Positions 50,701-58,388 of a stretch of 64,000 bases of DNA are shown here, piece after piece (position 1 is the stretch's first letter; the number at the start of each line of letters is the position of its first letter). The notes below the pieces were generated by a model, which saw only the letters and a program-made list of their open reading frames with translations, was not told where the DNA came from and did not search any database. Source of the stretch: Nevskia sp. (GTDB taxonomy: Bacteria > Pseudomonadota > Gammaproteobacteria > Nevskiales > Nevskiaceae); NCBI GenBank assembly GCA_031291075.1, contig JARLJS010000048.1, positions 1 to 64,000 of the forward strand, read 5' to 3'. Made by a program: the position numbers and the translations under genes.

Positions 50701-51230
50701 ACGATCAGGATCTCGCCTCGTACCTGATGTACCCCAAGGTGTTCAAGGAATACGCCGAGCACCTGCGCAGCTACGGCGATGTCAGCGTGCTGCCGACACC
50801 AGTGTTTTTCTACGGCTTGAAGGAGCAGCAGGAGATCGCCGTGGACCTCGAGCCCGGCAAGACCCTGGTGGTGCGCCTGCAGGGGACCGCGGAAGCGAAG
50901 GAAGAGGGCGAGGAGCGCCTGTTCTTCGAACTGAACGGCCAGCCGCGTGTGATCCGCGTGGCCAAGGCCGGGGCGGTGCGCACCAAGGCCGCCCTGCCCA
51001 AGGCCGAGGACGACAATCCGAACCAGATCGGCGCGCCGATGCCGGGCATGGTGGTCACGGTGTCGGTCAAGGCCGGGCAGAAGGTGGAGAAGGGCGATCC
51101 GCTGGTGTCGATCGAAGCAATGAAGATGGAAAGCCAGCTGCGCGCGGATCGGGCCGGCACGGTGAAGCACGTACTGGTGCACGCCGGGCAGAGCGTGGCG
51201 GCGAGGGACCTGATGATCGAAATGCAGTGA
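47787..51230 (+). CDS. pyc: Pyruvate carboxylase (single chain)
   Basis: A 1147-residue biotin enzyme making oxaloacetate from pyruvate, bicarbonate and ATP. Biotin carboxylase fills ~1-450 (LLVANRSEIAIRVMRAA, KASWGGGGRGMRV, EVNPRIQVEHTVTEM). The carboxyltransferase starts near residue 530 (MLTDTTMRDAHQSLFATRM, FRIFDCLNNVGNM, FHTHDTSGIA). The biotinyl domain carries Lys1113 in SIEAMKMES. All active-site blocks are intact. The GTG start is preceded by a CAGGGG. Many gammaproteobacteria refill the TCA cycle with PEP carboxylase instead, so a full-length Pyc is a useful lineage marker. Stand-alone gene. Confidence 0.95.
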   Translation: MFHIKKLLVANRSEIAIRVMRAAAELGIRTVAIYANEDRFALHRFKADESYLVGQGRKPIAAYLDIPGIIRIAKQAKVDAIHPGYGFLSENPDFAQACADAGILFIGPSPEVMRTLGNKVAARNAAVAAGVPVMPATGPLPRDLGECKRLAAEVGYPLMLKASWGGGGRGMRVIESEADLSTQLEVARREAAAAFGNDEVYLEKLVRRARHVEVQILGDTHGNIIHLFERDCSVQRRNQKVVERAPAPYLDAARRAELCDYALRLGRAVRYTHAGTVEFLMDADTGKFYFIEVNPRIQVEHTVTEMVTGIDIVKAQIRISLDTRIGEHISLPAQADIRLNGHALQCRVTTEDPENNFTPDYGRLIAYRSASGFGIRLDGGTAYAGAVITPYYDSLLVKVTAWASTADEAIHRMERALREFRIRGLATNLPFLENVINHPLFQSGECTTRFIDTTPELFTFKKRRDRASKVLRFVGDVTVNGNPEMKGRKPPDGVLPQPLLPEADPTIAVPRGTRDILMEHGPKAFAEWLRGQDKVMLTDTTMRDAHQSLFATRMRSRDMLAIAPYYARLLPGLLSLECWGGATFDVALRFLKEDPWERLAALREAIPNIPLQMLLRSANAVGYTNYADNVVKFFIGEAAKAGVDIFRIFDCLNNVGNMRLAIDAVGAAGGVVEAAICYSGDLFDASRPKYNLRYYVEMAKELERAGAHILGIKDMAGVCKPRAARALVTALKQEIGLPIHFHTHDTSGIAAASVLAAVEAGCDAVDGAMDSMSGLTSQPNLGAIVASLVGTEREPDVAVPALRAISHYWEGVRRYYAPFEADIRSGTSDVYRHEMPGGQYTNLREQARAMGLEHRWDAVAQAYADVNRLFGDIVKVTPTSKVVGDMALYMVANDLSPEAVTDPAREIAFPESVVSLFKGELGVPPGGWPPELQHKVLRGQPPLQGRPGDSIPPVDLEQARETAEKAVGHKIDDQDLASYLMYPKVFKEYAEHLRSYGDVSVLPTPVFFYGLKEQQEIAVDLEPGKTLVVRLQGTAEAKEEGEERLFFELNGQPRVIRVAKAGAVRTKAALPKAEDDNPNQIGAPMPGMVVTVSVKAGQKVEKGDPLVSIEAMKMESQLRADRAGTVKHVLVHAGQSVAARDLMIEMQ

Positions 51231-51313
51231 ACCCAGGCGCGTCGACGCTCCCGTCGCGCATAGCCATTTGGATTCCTTGGCCGATCCTGTGGCAAACTTA
51301 TTTGAGCATGTGA

Positions 51314-51319
51314 TATAAA
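51314..51319 (+). promoter_or_regulatory. Possible -10 of the DUF1302 gene
   Basis: TATAAA in a locally AT-rich stretch (51295-51355) 88 bases before the DUF1302 start. No good -35 is found; TGGCAA 18 bases upstream matches poorly. A sigma-54 site was considered and does not fit. Confidence 0.3.
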
Positions 51320-51406
51320 AATACGAGAAGTTAAAGGACCGTTCGTTTAATTCAGGTCCTGAATGCCAGCATCCAAGGAATAGGGTGTGCGAGGGGGAGG
51401 CAGGGA

Positions 51407-53971
51407 ATGCGCCTGAAGGGTTTGCGTTGCGGAGCTTTGCGAGCCGGGTTTGCGGCCGTGATGCTGTCGGTTGCCGTGGTTCCGGGTGGCGCACGCGCCA
51501 TCGATTTCAGCTTCGAGCCGCCGTTGGCCTCGGACAACGTCAAGGGCGTGCTGAACACCACCTTCACCGCCGGCTTGGGCATCCGCATGCAGAGCCCCAG
51601 CCAGAGCCTCATTGGCAAGTCCAATCTCAACCCCAACGTCTGCGCGCCGCCCTACCAGAGCTGCCAGGGGCTGTTCCGCGCCCAGGTGTTTCCGGCGCAG
51701 CACCTGGCGGCCGCGCCGGGTGCGATGAGCAACAACGGCGACGACGGAGATCTGAACTATCCGCACCGGGGCGACATCTTCCAGGCGCCGCTCAAGCTGA
51801 CCCAGGACCTGACGCTGACCTACAAGGATTTCGGCTTCTTCGCCCGCGGGCTGTTCTTTTACGACGCCGTCAACAACGATTTGACCGAGAACCACCCCAA
51901 CCGCATCACGCCGCAGAACTACAAGGACGTGGGCTGGGTCGGCAGCACCCTGCCGAACGGCGCCATCAACAACGTGATCACTGGGCTCGCCAAGATCCTG
52001 CCCGGCGTGCTCAACGCCACCGCCGTCACCGGCCGCTTTTACGGCCCCGGCGGCATGGTGCACAACAAGCGCAACGACGGCGAAATCCTGGCCCAGGCCG
52101 GCACCAATCTGCAGTACCTCGACAGCTATTTCTTCGGCAAGCTGCCGCTGTGGGAGGGTCACGACCTCACCTTCAAGATCGGCCGCCAGCTGGTGAACTG
52201 GGGCGAGAGCACCACCCTGCAGATCAACAGCATCAACTCGGCCAACCCGATCAACGCCAACAACTTCTACCGTATCGGCTCCCAGGTCGAAGAAGTGTTC
52301 ACGCCGGTCAACATGATCGACCTGAGCTTCAGCCCCGCCGAGGGCCTGACCACCGAGGCGTTCTACCAGCTGGAATGGCAGTCCACCGAGGCGCCAACGC
52401 CGGGGACCTATTTCTCCGATCTCGACATCGGCACCAGCAACGCGGTCAACAACGTCAACGCCGGCTTCGGCGGCACCGCCGAGGACCCGAACTGCCTGGG
52501 CAAGCTGCTCGACAACGTGCTGTCGGGATTGACCCCGACCTGCGCCACCATTTCGCGCCTGCCCGACTGGACACCGCGCACCGCGGGCCAGTTCGGCATC
52601 AAGCTGGACTATTACTCGGACCGCTTCAACAACGGCACCGACTTCTCGCTGTATTACGAGAACTACCACTCGCGGCTGCCTTACCTGAGCTTGTTCTCGG
52701 CCTACCCGAGCTGCGCCGACAAGGAGGGCAACAAGTACCACGCCAACGCGCTGAACGCGCTGAACCTGGTGGTGGACTGCCCGGATCTGCCGCTGCTGCA
52801 CCTGGGCGATCCCGCCGCGGCGACCTCCAGCGTGCTCAACGTCGACACCGCTCGTTTCGTGCTCGAGTACCCGGAGGATATCCATCTCATCGGCGCCAGT
52901 TTCAACACCACCGTGGGCAGCTACTCGATCCAGGGCGAGGTGGCTTACCGGCCGAACAAGCCGATGCAGGTCGACGCCCACGACCTGGCCTTCGCCGCCC
53001 TCGGCGCGCAGGGCACCCGCTGCGGCCAGCCGGGTGTGAACTGCGAAGGCACCACGGGCGTGCTCGGCACCCTTGGCCTGAACGGCGTCGGCTACGGTCC
53101 GGACGGCGGTACCGCGCTGTACGGCGGCAGCGACGCGGTCAACTCCGCCGGCCGGGCCTACGTCACCGACACCTTCAACCTGCTGGTGGGGCACGGCACC
53201 GGCTCGCAGCGCTATTTTCCGAACTTCATCATCCCGTACCGCGGCGGCGTGGTGGGCGAAAACACCCCCTGCTATCCGCAGCCGGGCAGCCCGGACGACG
53301 CCAAGTACGGCTTCAACCGGTTCCAGCACCCCTATTACGCCTACGACCGCAACAGTCCCTGCTACATCCAGGGCTACCAGCGCATGCAGGATTTCGAATT
53401 CAACCTGGGGGCGACGCGGGTGTACGGCTCTACCGACAACGTGATCGGCGCCGACCAGGTGATCCTGCTCTATGAGCTGGGCGGCGAGTACGTGCCGTTC
53501 CTGCCGGCCTACGACCAGCTGGTGCTGCAAGGGCCGAATTCCACCTCCAGCCCCACCGCGGGCGCGGACGGCTCCGGCGCGGACGGCTCGAGAATGGGTT
53601 GCTCCAATATTCCCGACTGCTCCTACGGCCCCGACGGCCTGCGCTTCAATCCGCACCAGCAGGACCACGCCGGTTATCCGCGCGCCTTCTCCTGGGGCTA
53701 TCGTGTGCTGGGCCTGATCGACTACGAGCAGATCCTGCCCAACATCACGCTCAAGCCCCTGATCGTCTGGTCGCAGGACGTCGGCGGCATCGCGCCGGGG
53801 CCGGCCGGCAACTTCATCAAGGGCCGCAAGAGCGTCAACAGCCTGTTTGAATTCCGCTACAAGCAGAACGCCTCGCTCGGGCTGGGCTACGTCTGGTACT
53901 GGGGCGGCGGGGTCTACAACACCCTGTCGGATCGCGATTTCGCGCAGGCGTACCTGAAATACCAGTTTTGA
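51407..53971 (+). CDS. DUF1302 outer-membrane barrel protein
   Basis: An 854-residue exported protein of the DUF1302 family. The signal peptide is about residues 1-34 (VVPGGARA), and the mature start IDFSFEPPLASDNVKGVLNT is typical. Alternating strands suggest an outer-membrane beta-barrel, with long loops holding many cysteines, ending in YLKYQF. Such proteins often accompany DUF1329 genes and lipid or steroid metabolism; no such partner is in view, so the cargo is unknown. A strong GGGGGAGG ribosome site precedes the ATG. Single gene, convergent with nadB. Confidence 0.88.
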   Translation: MRLKGLRCGALRAGFAAVMLSVAVVPGGARAIDFSFEPPLASDNVKGVLNTTFTAGLGIRMQSPSQSLIGKSNLNPNVCAPPYQSCQGLFRAQVFPAQHLAAAPGAMSNNGDDGDLNYPHRGDIFQAPLKLTQDLTLTYKDFGFFARGLFFYDAVNNDLTENHPNRITPQNYKDVGWVGSTLPNGAINNVITGLAKILPGVLNATAVTGRFYGPGGMVHNKRNDGEILAQAGTNLQYLDSYFFGKLPLWEGHDLTFKIGRQLVNWGESTTLQINSINSANPINANNFYRIGSQVEEVFTPVNMIDLSFSPAEGLTTEAFYQLEWQSTEAPTPGTYFSDLDIGTSNAVNNVNAGFGGTAEDPNCLGKLLDNVLSGLTPTCATISRLPDWTPRTAGQFGIKLDYYSDRFNNGTDFSLYYENYHSRLPYLSLFSAYPSCADKEGNKYHANALNALNLVVDCPDLPLLHLGDPAAATSSVLNVDTARFVLEYPEDIHLIGASFNTTVGSYSIQGEVAYRPNKPMQVDAHDLAFAALGAQGTRCGQPGVNCEGTTGVLGTLGLNGVGYGPDGGTALYGGSDAVNSAGRAYVTDTFNLLVGHGTGSQRYFPNFIIPYRGGVVGENTPCYPQPGSPDDAKYGFNRFQHPYYAYDRNSPCYIQGYQRMQDFEFNLGATRVYGSTDNVIGADQVILLYELGGEYVPFLPAYDQLVLQGPNSTSSPTAGADGSGADGSRMGCSNIPDCSYGPDGLRFNPHQQDHAGYPRAFSWGYRVLGLIDYEQILPNITLKPLIVWSQDVGGIAPGPAGNFIKGRKSVNSLFEFRYKQNASLGLGYVWYWGGGVYNTLSDRDFAQAYLKYQF

Positions 53972-53976
53972 AGGCG

Positions 53977-54040
53977 GTTTCCAGTTTCCGGTTTCCGGAG
54001 AAGCCAGGAAAACCTCCCGGCTCCTGCTTTCTCTGGAAAC
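53977..54040. terminator. Inverted repeat between convergent DUF1302 and nadB genes
   Basis: GTTTCCAG (53977-53984) pairs with CTGGAAAC (54033-54040); further complementarity exists between AAGGCGGTTTCC and GGAACTGCCTTT outside it. Placement between two convergent genes suggests a bidirectional terminator. The first arm overlaps a triple direct repeat, TTTCCRG three times at 53978-53998. Confidence 0.45.
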
Positions 54041-54062
54041 TGTTTCCTGCCGGAACTGCCTT

Positions 54063-55655
54063 TCAGGGCGCCAGCACCGTGGGCTTCGCGATGGCGTCCG
54101 TCTGCGGATAGTCCAGTGTGTGATGCAGGCCGCGACTCTCGCGCCGCTCCAGCGCCGAGCGCACGATCAGCTCGGCCACGGTGACCAGGTTGCGCAACTC
54201 GATCAGGTGATGGGTGACGCGGTAATTGCGGTAGAACTCGATGATCTCGCGCTTGAGCAGGTCGACCCGGTGGTGCGCGCGCAGCAGGCGCTTGCTGGTG
54301 CGGACGATGCCGACGTAGTCCCACATGAAGGTGCGCAGTTCCAGCCAGTTGTGCGAAACCACCACGTCCTCGTCGGAATCCGACACACGGCTTTCGTCCC
54401 AGGGCTTGAGCGGGGGCGGCTCGGGCAGGTGGGGTAGCTGCTCCAGCAGGTCGGTGGCGGCGGCCTTGGCAAAGGCCAGGCACTCCAGCAGCGAATTGCT
54501 GGCGAGGCGGTTGGCGCCATGCAGCCCGGTGCAGGCCACCTCGCCGGCGGCGTACAGCCCGGCCACGTCGGTACGGGCGCGCAGGTCGGTGAGCACGCCG
54601 CCGCAGGTGAAGTGCGCCGACGGCACCACCGGGATCGGCTGCCGCGTGATGTCGATGCCGAGCTTGAGGCAGTGCTCGTAGATGGAGGGAAAGTGCCCGC
54701 GCACGAACTCCGCCGGCCGGTGCGAGATATCGAGCCAGACGTGCTTGACGCCGAGCCGCTTCATCTCGTGATCGATGGCGCGGGCCACGATGTCGCGCGG
54801 CGCCAGTTCGCCGCGCTCGTCGAAGCGCGGCATGAAGCGTTCGCCTACACTGCCGTCGGGGTTGGGTGCGTGCAGCGTGGCGCCTTCGCCACGCAGGGCC
54901 TCGGAGATCAGGAAGGAGCGCGCCTCGCCGTGGTACAGGCAGGTCGGGTGGAACTGCATGAATTCCATGTTCGCCACCCGGCAGCCGGCGCGCCAGGCCA
55001 TGGCGATGCCGTCGCCGGAGGCGCCGAACGGGTTGCTCGAGTAGAGATAGACCTGGTTGGCGCCGCCGGTGGCCAGGATCACCGCCTTGGCCGGCACCGC
55101 CGCAATGCGGCCGGTCTTGCGGTCCAGCAGGTAGGCGCCTAGCACCCGGCGGGCGCCGCGGTCGGTGACCAGGTCGATGGCGACGTTCTGTTCCAGCACC
55201 TTGATGTTGGGGTGCGCCGCGACGAGCCCGGCCAGGGTGGTCTCCACCACCCGGCCGGTGGCATCGGCGGCGTGCACTACCCGGCGATGGCTGTGGCCGC
55301 CCTCGCGGGTCAGGTGCAGCCCCAGCCCATTGGGTTCGTCGCCCTCGTGGGTGAACGCGACGCCCTGATCGATCAGCCAGCGGATGCATTCGGGGCCGCG
55401 CGCCACCGTGAAGCGCACGGCATGCTCATCACACAGACCGGCGCCGGCGACCAGGGTGTCCTGCACATGCGCTTCGAGCGAATCGTTGTGGTCGAGCACG
55501 GCCGAGATGCCCCCCTGCGCCCATAGCGTGCTGCCGCTGGCCAGCGTGCTCTTGGAGACGACGGTGACGCGGTGGCCGCTGCCGGCCAGGTGCAGGGCGG
55601 CGGACAGTCCCGCGGCGCCGCTGCCGAGGATCAGGACTTCGGTGGCAGAATTCAC
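54063..55655 (-). CDS. nadB: L-aspartate oxidase
   Basis: A 530-residue FAD enzyme oxidising aspartate to iminoaspartate in NAD synthesis. The FAD motif is [21 protein letters not shown]. Other blocks are [33 protein letters not shown] and [21 protein letters not shown]. The catalytic [21 protein letters not shown] region separates it from succinate dehydrogenase. A GTG start at 55655 places the FAD motif at the normal distance from the N-terminus. It is divergent from rpoE, a conserved arrangement in gammaproteobacteria. Confidence 0.94.
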   Translation of the reverse strand: MNSATEVLILGSGAAGLSAALHLAGSGHRVTVVSKSTLASGSTLWAQGGISAVLDHNDSLEAHVQDTLVAGAGLCDEHAVRFTVARGPECIRWLIDQGVAFTHEGDEPNGLGLHLTREGGHSHRRVVHAADATGRVVETTLAGLVAAHPNIKVLEQNVAIDLVTDRGARRVLGAYLLDRKTGRIAAVPAKAVILATGGANQVYLYSSNPFGASGDGIAMAWRAGCRVANMEFMQFHPTCLYHGEARSFLISEALRGEGATLHAPNPDGSVGERFMPRFDERGELAPRDIVARAIDHEMKRLGVKHVWLDISHRPAEFVRGHFPSIYEHCLKLGIDITRQPIPVVPSAHFTCGGVLTDLRARTDVAGLYAAGEVACTGLHGANRLASNSLLECLAFAKAAATDLLEQLPHLPEPPPLKPWDESRVSDSDEDVVVSHNWLELRTFMWDYVGIVRTSKRLLRAHHRVDLLKREIIEFYRNYRVTHHLIELRNLVTVAELIVRSALERRESRGLHHTLDYPQTDAIAKPTVLAP

Positions 55656-55792
55656 GAGTTGGGCGGATAGGTTGTTACAATGTTGCGGGGACTGCGGCGG
55701 TACCAGGCAGAGCAGGGGGGTAGAAACGACGAAGTTTATCCGGAAATCCAGGCGGCCGGCCGGAAAATCGGCTGCTGACTCACTACCTGCGC

Positions 55793-56368
55793 ATGAGCGA
55801 AGAACAAACTGACGAACAGCTGGTCGCCCGCGCGCAGGAAGGCGACGAGCGTGCATTCGAGCTGCTGGTGCGCAAGTACCAGTACAAGATCATCCAGCTG
55901 GTCGGGCGCCTGGTCGGCGAAGCCGACGCCCCCGACGTGGCGCAGGAGACCTTCATCAAGGCCTACCGCGCCCTTGCCGGCTTCCGCGGGCAGAGCGCGT
56001 TCTACACCTGGCTGTACCGCATCGGCATCAACACCGCCAAGAACCAGATCGTGTCCCGCGGGCGCCGGCCGGCCAACCAGGACATCGACATCGTCGATGC
56101 GGAACAATATGGCCACACCGAGCATCTGAGCGATGTGAACACGCCGGAGTCACTTCTGCTGTCCGAGGAAATCAAGCAGAAGGTCGCCGAAGTGATCCAG
56201 AAGCTGCCGCCGGATCTGCGCCAGGCCATCACCTTGCGCGAGCTTGAGGGGCTGAGCTACGAGGAGATCGCCGAAGCGATGGACTGCCCGATCGGCACCG
56301 TGCGTTCGCGCATTTTCCGCGCACGCGAGGCGATTGATGCGGTGGTGCAGCCGCTGCTCAAGGATTGA
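55793..56368 (+). CDS. rpoE: ECF sigma factor RpoE/AlgU
   Basis: A 191-residue sigma-E factor for envelope stress. Region 2 is [20 protein letters not shown] and [19 protein letters not shown]; region 4 is [20 protein letters not shown]. The sequence is close to AlgU of Pseudomonas. It begins the envelope-stress cluster with its anti-sigma factor, RseB and a DegP protease downstream. The AT-rich 147-base gap before rseA is unusual and is described separately. Confidence 0.95.
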   Translation: MSEEQTDEQLVARAQEGDERAFELLVRKYQYKIIQLVGRLVGEADAPDVAQETFIKAYRALAGFRGQSAFYTWLYRIGINTAKNQIVSRGRRPANQDIDIVDAEQYGHTEHLSDVNTPESLLLSEEIKQKVAEVIQKLPPDLRQAITLRELEGLSYEEIAEAMDCPIGTVRSRIFRAREAIDAVVQPLLKD

Positions 56369-56372
56369 CCAT

Positions 56373-56437
56373 GGTAGAAATTGCTCAGTACGCAACGGTA
56401 TGGCATTCCATATGAGTAATTTTTACCTAATTCTACC
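56373..56437 (+). promoter_or_regulatory. Structured AT-rich RNA element between rpoE and rseA
   Basis: Three nested helices can be drawn. GGTAGAA (56373-56379) pairs with TTCTACC (56431-56437). ATTGCTCA (56380-56387) pairs with TGAGTAAT (56413-56420) with one G-U. An inner hairpin, TATGG-CATT-CCATA, occupies 56399-56412. The whole sits 5 nt after the rpoE stop in unusually AT-rich DNA. Right after it, GGAACTTTT (56441-56449) recalls a sigma-E -35 box, but no matching -10 follows. It may tune the sigma to anti-sigma ratio. Confidence 0.4.
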
Positions 56438-56515
56438 TATGGAACTTTTTACAAAGCTTGTGGTTTATTGAGGTAGTACCTTAACCGCCGCTGAATGGCC
56501 CGACTGACGAGTCCC

Positions 56516-57235
56516 ATGTCTGACCTCATAGCTAAATCCCAGATGGTCCCTCCGATGGCAACGCACGGCGCAACGGCTGACGAGTCCTTGTCCGCCTTGC
56601 TCGATGGGGAGTGCAGCGCCGACGAGATCGACCACCTGCTGGCCGAACTGGATGGCGCACCCGCCCTGAAAGGGCGCTGGAGCCGCATGTGTCTGGTGCG
56701 GGAAGCCTTGCAGAATACGCAGGTCGAAGCGCCCGCGGCCGGCTTCAGCGCCGGGGTGATGGCTGCCATCCGACAGGACCAGGCCGCTTCCCGCGGCGGC
56801 AAGGTGGTGCCCCTGCCGGTTGTTGCGGCAAACCGTGGCGGCGTGCCGCGTTGGCGGCCGCTGGCCGGCATGGCCATGGCGGCTTCGCTCGGGGCGCTGG
56901 CCGTGGTCGGCGCCAATCGCTGGCTGGGCCGGACGGCGGTACCCGAGGCGGTCCCGGCCGGCGTCGCCCAGGCGGTTCCGGCGCCCGGGGCGAGTGGCTT
57001 GCAGCCGGTGACGTTCCCCGCGCAGCAGCCGGGCCGGCTGGTGCCGGTATCGGCGGTCGGGGCGGAGCCGCTGGAGACGCGCTGGTCGCAGCTGGATGCC
57101 GAAACCGCGAGCCAGCTCAACGAATTCATGTTGGAACACAGCAACTTGCGCGCCGAACAGGGCATGGGCGGCACACTGGCTTATCCCCGCATGGCGGTGC
57201 ACACAGCAGAATATCGCGCGGGCGAGCCGCGCTAA
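56516..57235 (+). CDS. rseA: Anti-sigma factor RseA/MucA
   Basis: A 239-residue regulator. The N-terminal cytoplasmic domain (ESLSALLDGECSADEIDHLLAEL) binds the sigma factor; a single membrane span lies at about residues 118-137 (LAGMAMAASLGALAVVGANR); the rest is periplasmic. Start at ATG 56516; an in-frame ATG at 56543 is possible. Its stop overlaps the rseB start (TAATG). Under envelope stress such proteins are cut by DegS/RseP-type proteases to free the sigma factor. Confidence 0.88.
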   Translation: MSDLIAKSQMVPPMATHGATADESLSALLDGECSADEIDHLLAELDGAPALKGRWSRMCLVREALQNTQVEAPAAGFSAGVMAAIRQDQAASRGGKVVPLPVVAANRGGVPRWRPLAGMAMAASLGALAVVGANRWLGRTAVPEAVPAGVAQAVPAPGASGLQPVTFPAQQPGRLVPVSAVGAEPLETRWSQLDAETASQLNEFMLEHSNLRAEQGMGGTLAYPRMAVHTAEYRAGEPR

Positions 57236-58254
57236 TGCACGCGTTGCTGTATCGGGCGACGGCAGCCTGTTCCGCCGCGGTGCTCTCGGCGTACGCGGCC
57301 GATCCTTCCGAGACGCTGATCCGGGCCGCCGACGCCGACCGTACCACCACCTATGAGGGCGTGGTGCTGTACCGCGGCGACGAGCAGTACGATGTCCTGA
57401 AGGTGCAGCACCGCTTCAGTGACGGCATCGAACGCGAGCACATCGTGTCCCTCACCGGCGAACCGCGCCAGCTGCTGCGCATCGACCATCGGCTGATCTG
57501 CATCCTGCCGAAGGATCGCATGGTCAGCATCGACCGGCCCGCCGGCATGAAGAACTTCCTCAGCCAGCTCAAGGCCGAGCGCCTGCACGAGCTGGCGCAG
57601 TGGTACGAATTCCGCGACCAGGGCAGCGGCCGCATCGCGGGGCGCGACTGCAACGGGGTGGTGGTGATGCCGCGCGACCAGTACCGCTACGGCTACGAGA
57701 TGTGGGCCGACAAGATCACCGGCATGCCGCTCAAGCTGACCCTGGTCGGGCAGCAGGGCGAGGTGCTGGAGCAGGTGATGTTCACGGAGGTGTCGTTTCC
57801 GGCCTCGATCGAGGACGCGGCGTTCCTGGAGCCCCCGGTTGACGCGTCCAAGTTCAAGCTGATCGCCTCCGATCTGCCGTCGCTCGACGCGGCCCCGGCC
57901 AACGACGATCGGCCACAGGTGACCTTCGAGAAGCTGCCGCCCGGATACCGGGTAGTGGCGCGCGAGCAGCGGCCGCTGCCGGGCAGTCCGAACGGGCAGG
58001 TCGAGCACCTGCTGCTGTCGGACGGGCTGTCGGCGGTCTCGGTGTTCAGTGCGGTCGAACAGCATGCCCCGGAAAAGAGCTTCCGCGGGGTATCCCACAT
58101 GGGGCCGGTGGAGGCCTACGGCCGCATGGTGGGCTCGTACCACATCACCATCATGGGCGAAGTCCCGCCGCAGGCGGTGCGCATGATCGGCGACGGGGTG
58201 CGTCCGGTGTTCGACTTCGAGTCACCGCCGCCCGCCCCGGCGCACAATCCCTAA
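57235..58254 (+). CDS. rseB: Sigma-E regulatory protein RseB/MucB
   Basis: A 339-residue periplasmic protein. The short signal peptide is residues 1-22 (AVLSAYAAD). MucB/RseB blocks are TTYEGVVLYRGDEQYDVLKV, HRFSDGIEREHIVSLTGEP and YEMWADKITGMPLKLTLV, with the small C-terminal domain from GYRVVAREQRPLP. It shields the anti-sigma factor from proteolysis and senses mislocalised lipopolysaccharide or lipoproteins in other species. The ATG overlaps the rseA stop, showing coupling. Confidence 0.92.
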   Translation: MHALLYRATAACSAAVLSAYAADPSETLIRAADADRTTTYEGVVLYRGDEQYDVLKVQHRFSDGIEREHIVSLTGEPRQLLRIDHRLICILPKDRMVSIDRPAGMKNFLSQLKAERLHELAQWYEFRDQGSGRIAGRDCNGVVVMPRDQYRYGYEMWADKITGMPLKLTLVGQQGEVLEQVMFTEVSFPASIEDAAFLEPPVDASKFKLIASDLPSLDAAPANDDRPQVTFEKLPPGYRVVAREQRPLPGSPNGQVEHLLLSDGLSAVSVFSAVEQHAPEKSFRGVSHMGPVEAYGRMVGSYHITIMGEVPPQAVRMIGDGVRPVFDFESPPPAPAHNP

Positions 58255-58388
58255 GCCGGCTTCCCTGTACTTGCCGCGACGGCGCGGCCATGTTCAACTG
58301 CTGCCCCAGCCAGCCGCGGGAGGATGTCGCCGGGCCGCCTGCAACGACCCCGAACCCGCCCGTCATCCCACCACCGGAGTTTCGACCC

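Noticed and set aside
51290-51310. Possible sigma-54 promoter TGGCAAACTTATTTGAGC
   Set aside because: The -12 element does not read TTGC at the required distance from the GG.
47613-51494. A 1293-codon open frame on the minus strand
   Set aside because: It is the antisense shadow of pyruvate carboxylase in GC-rich DNA; it is His/Ala/Arg/Gly-rich, without domains or a ribosome site.
56371-56415. 14-codon reading frame after rpoE
   Set aside because: Too short, no ribosome site, and it coincides with the folded spacer, which explains the sequence better.
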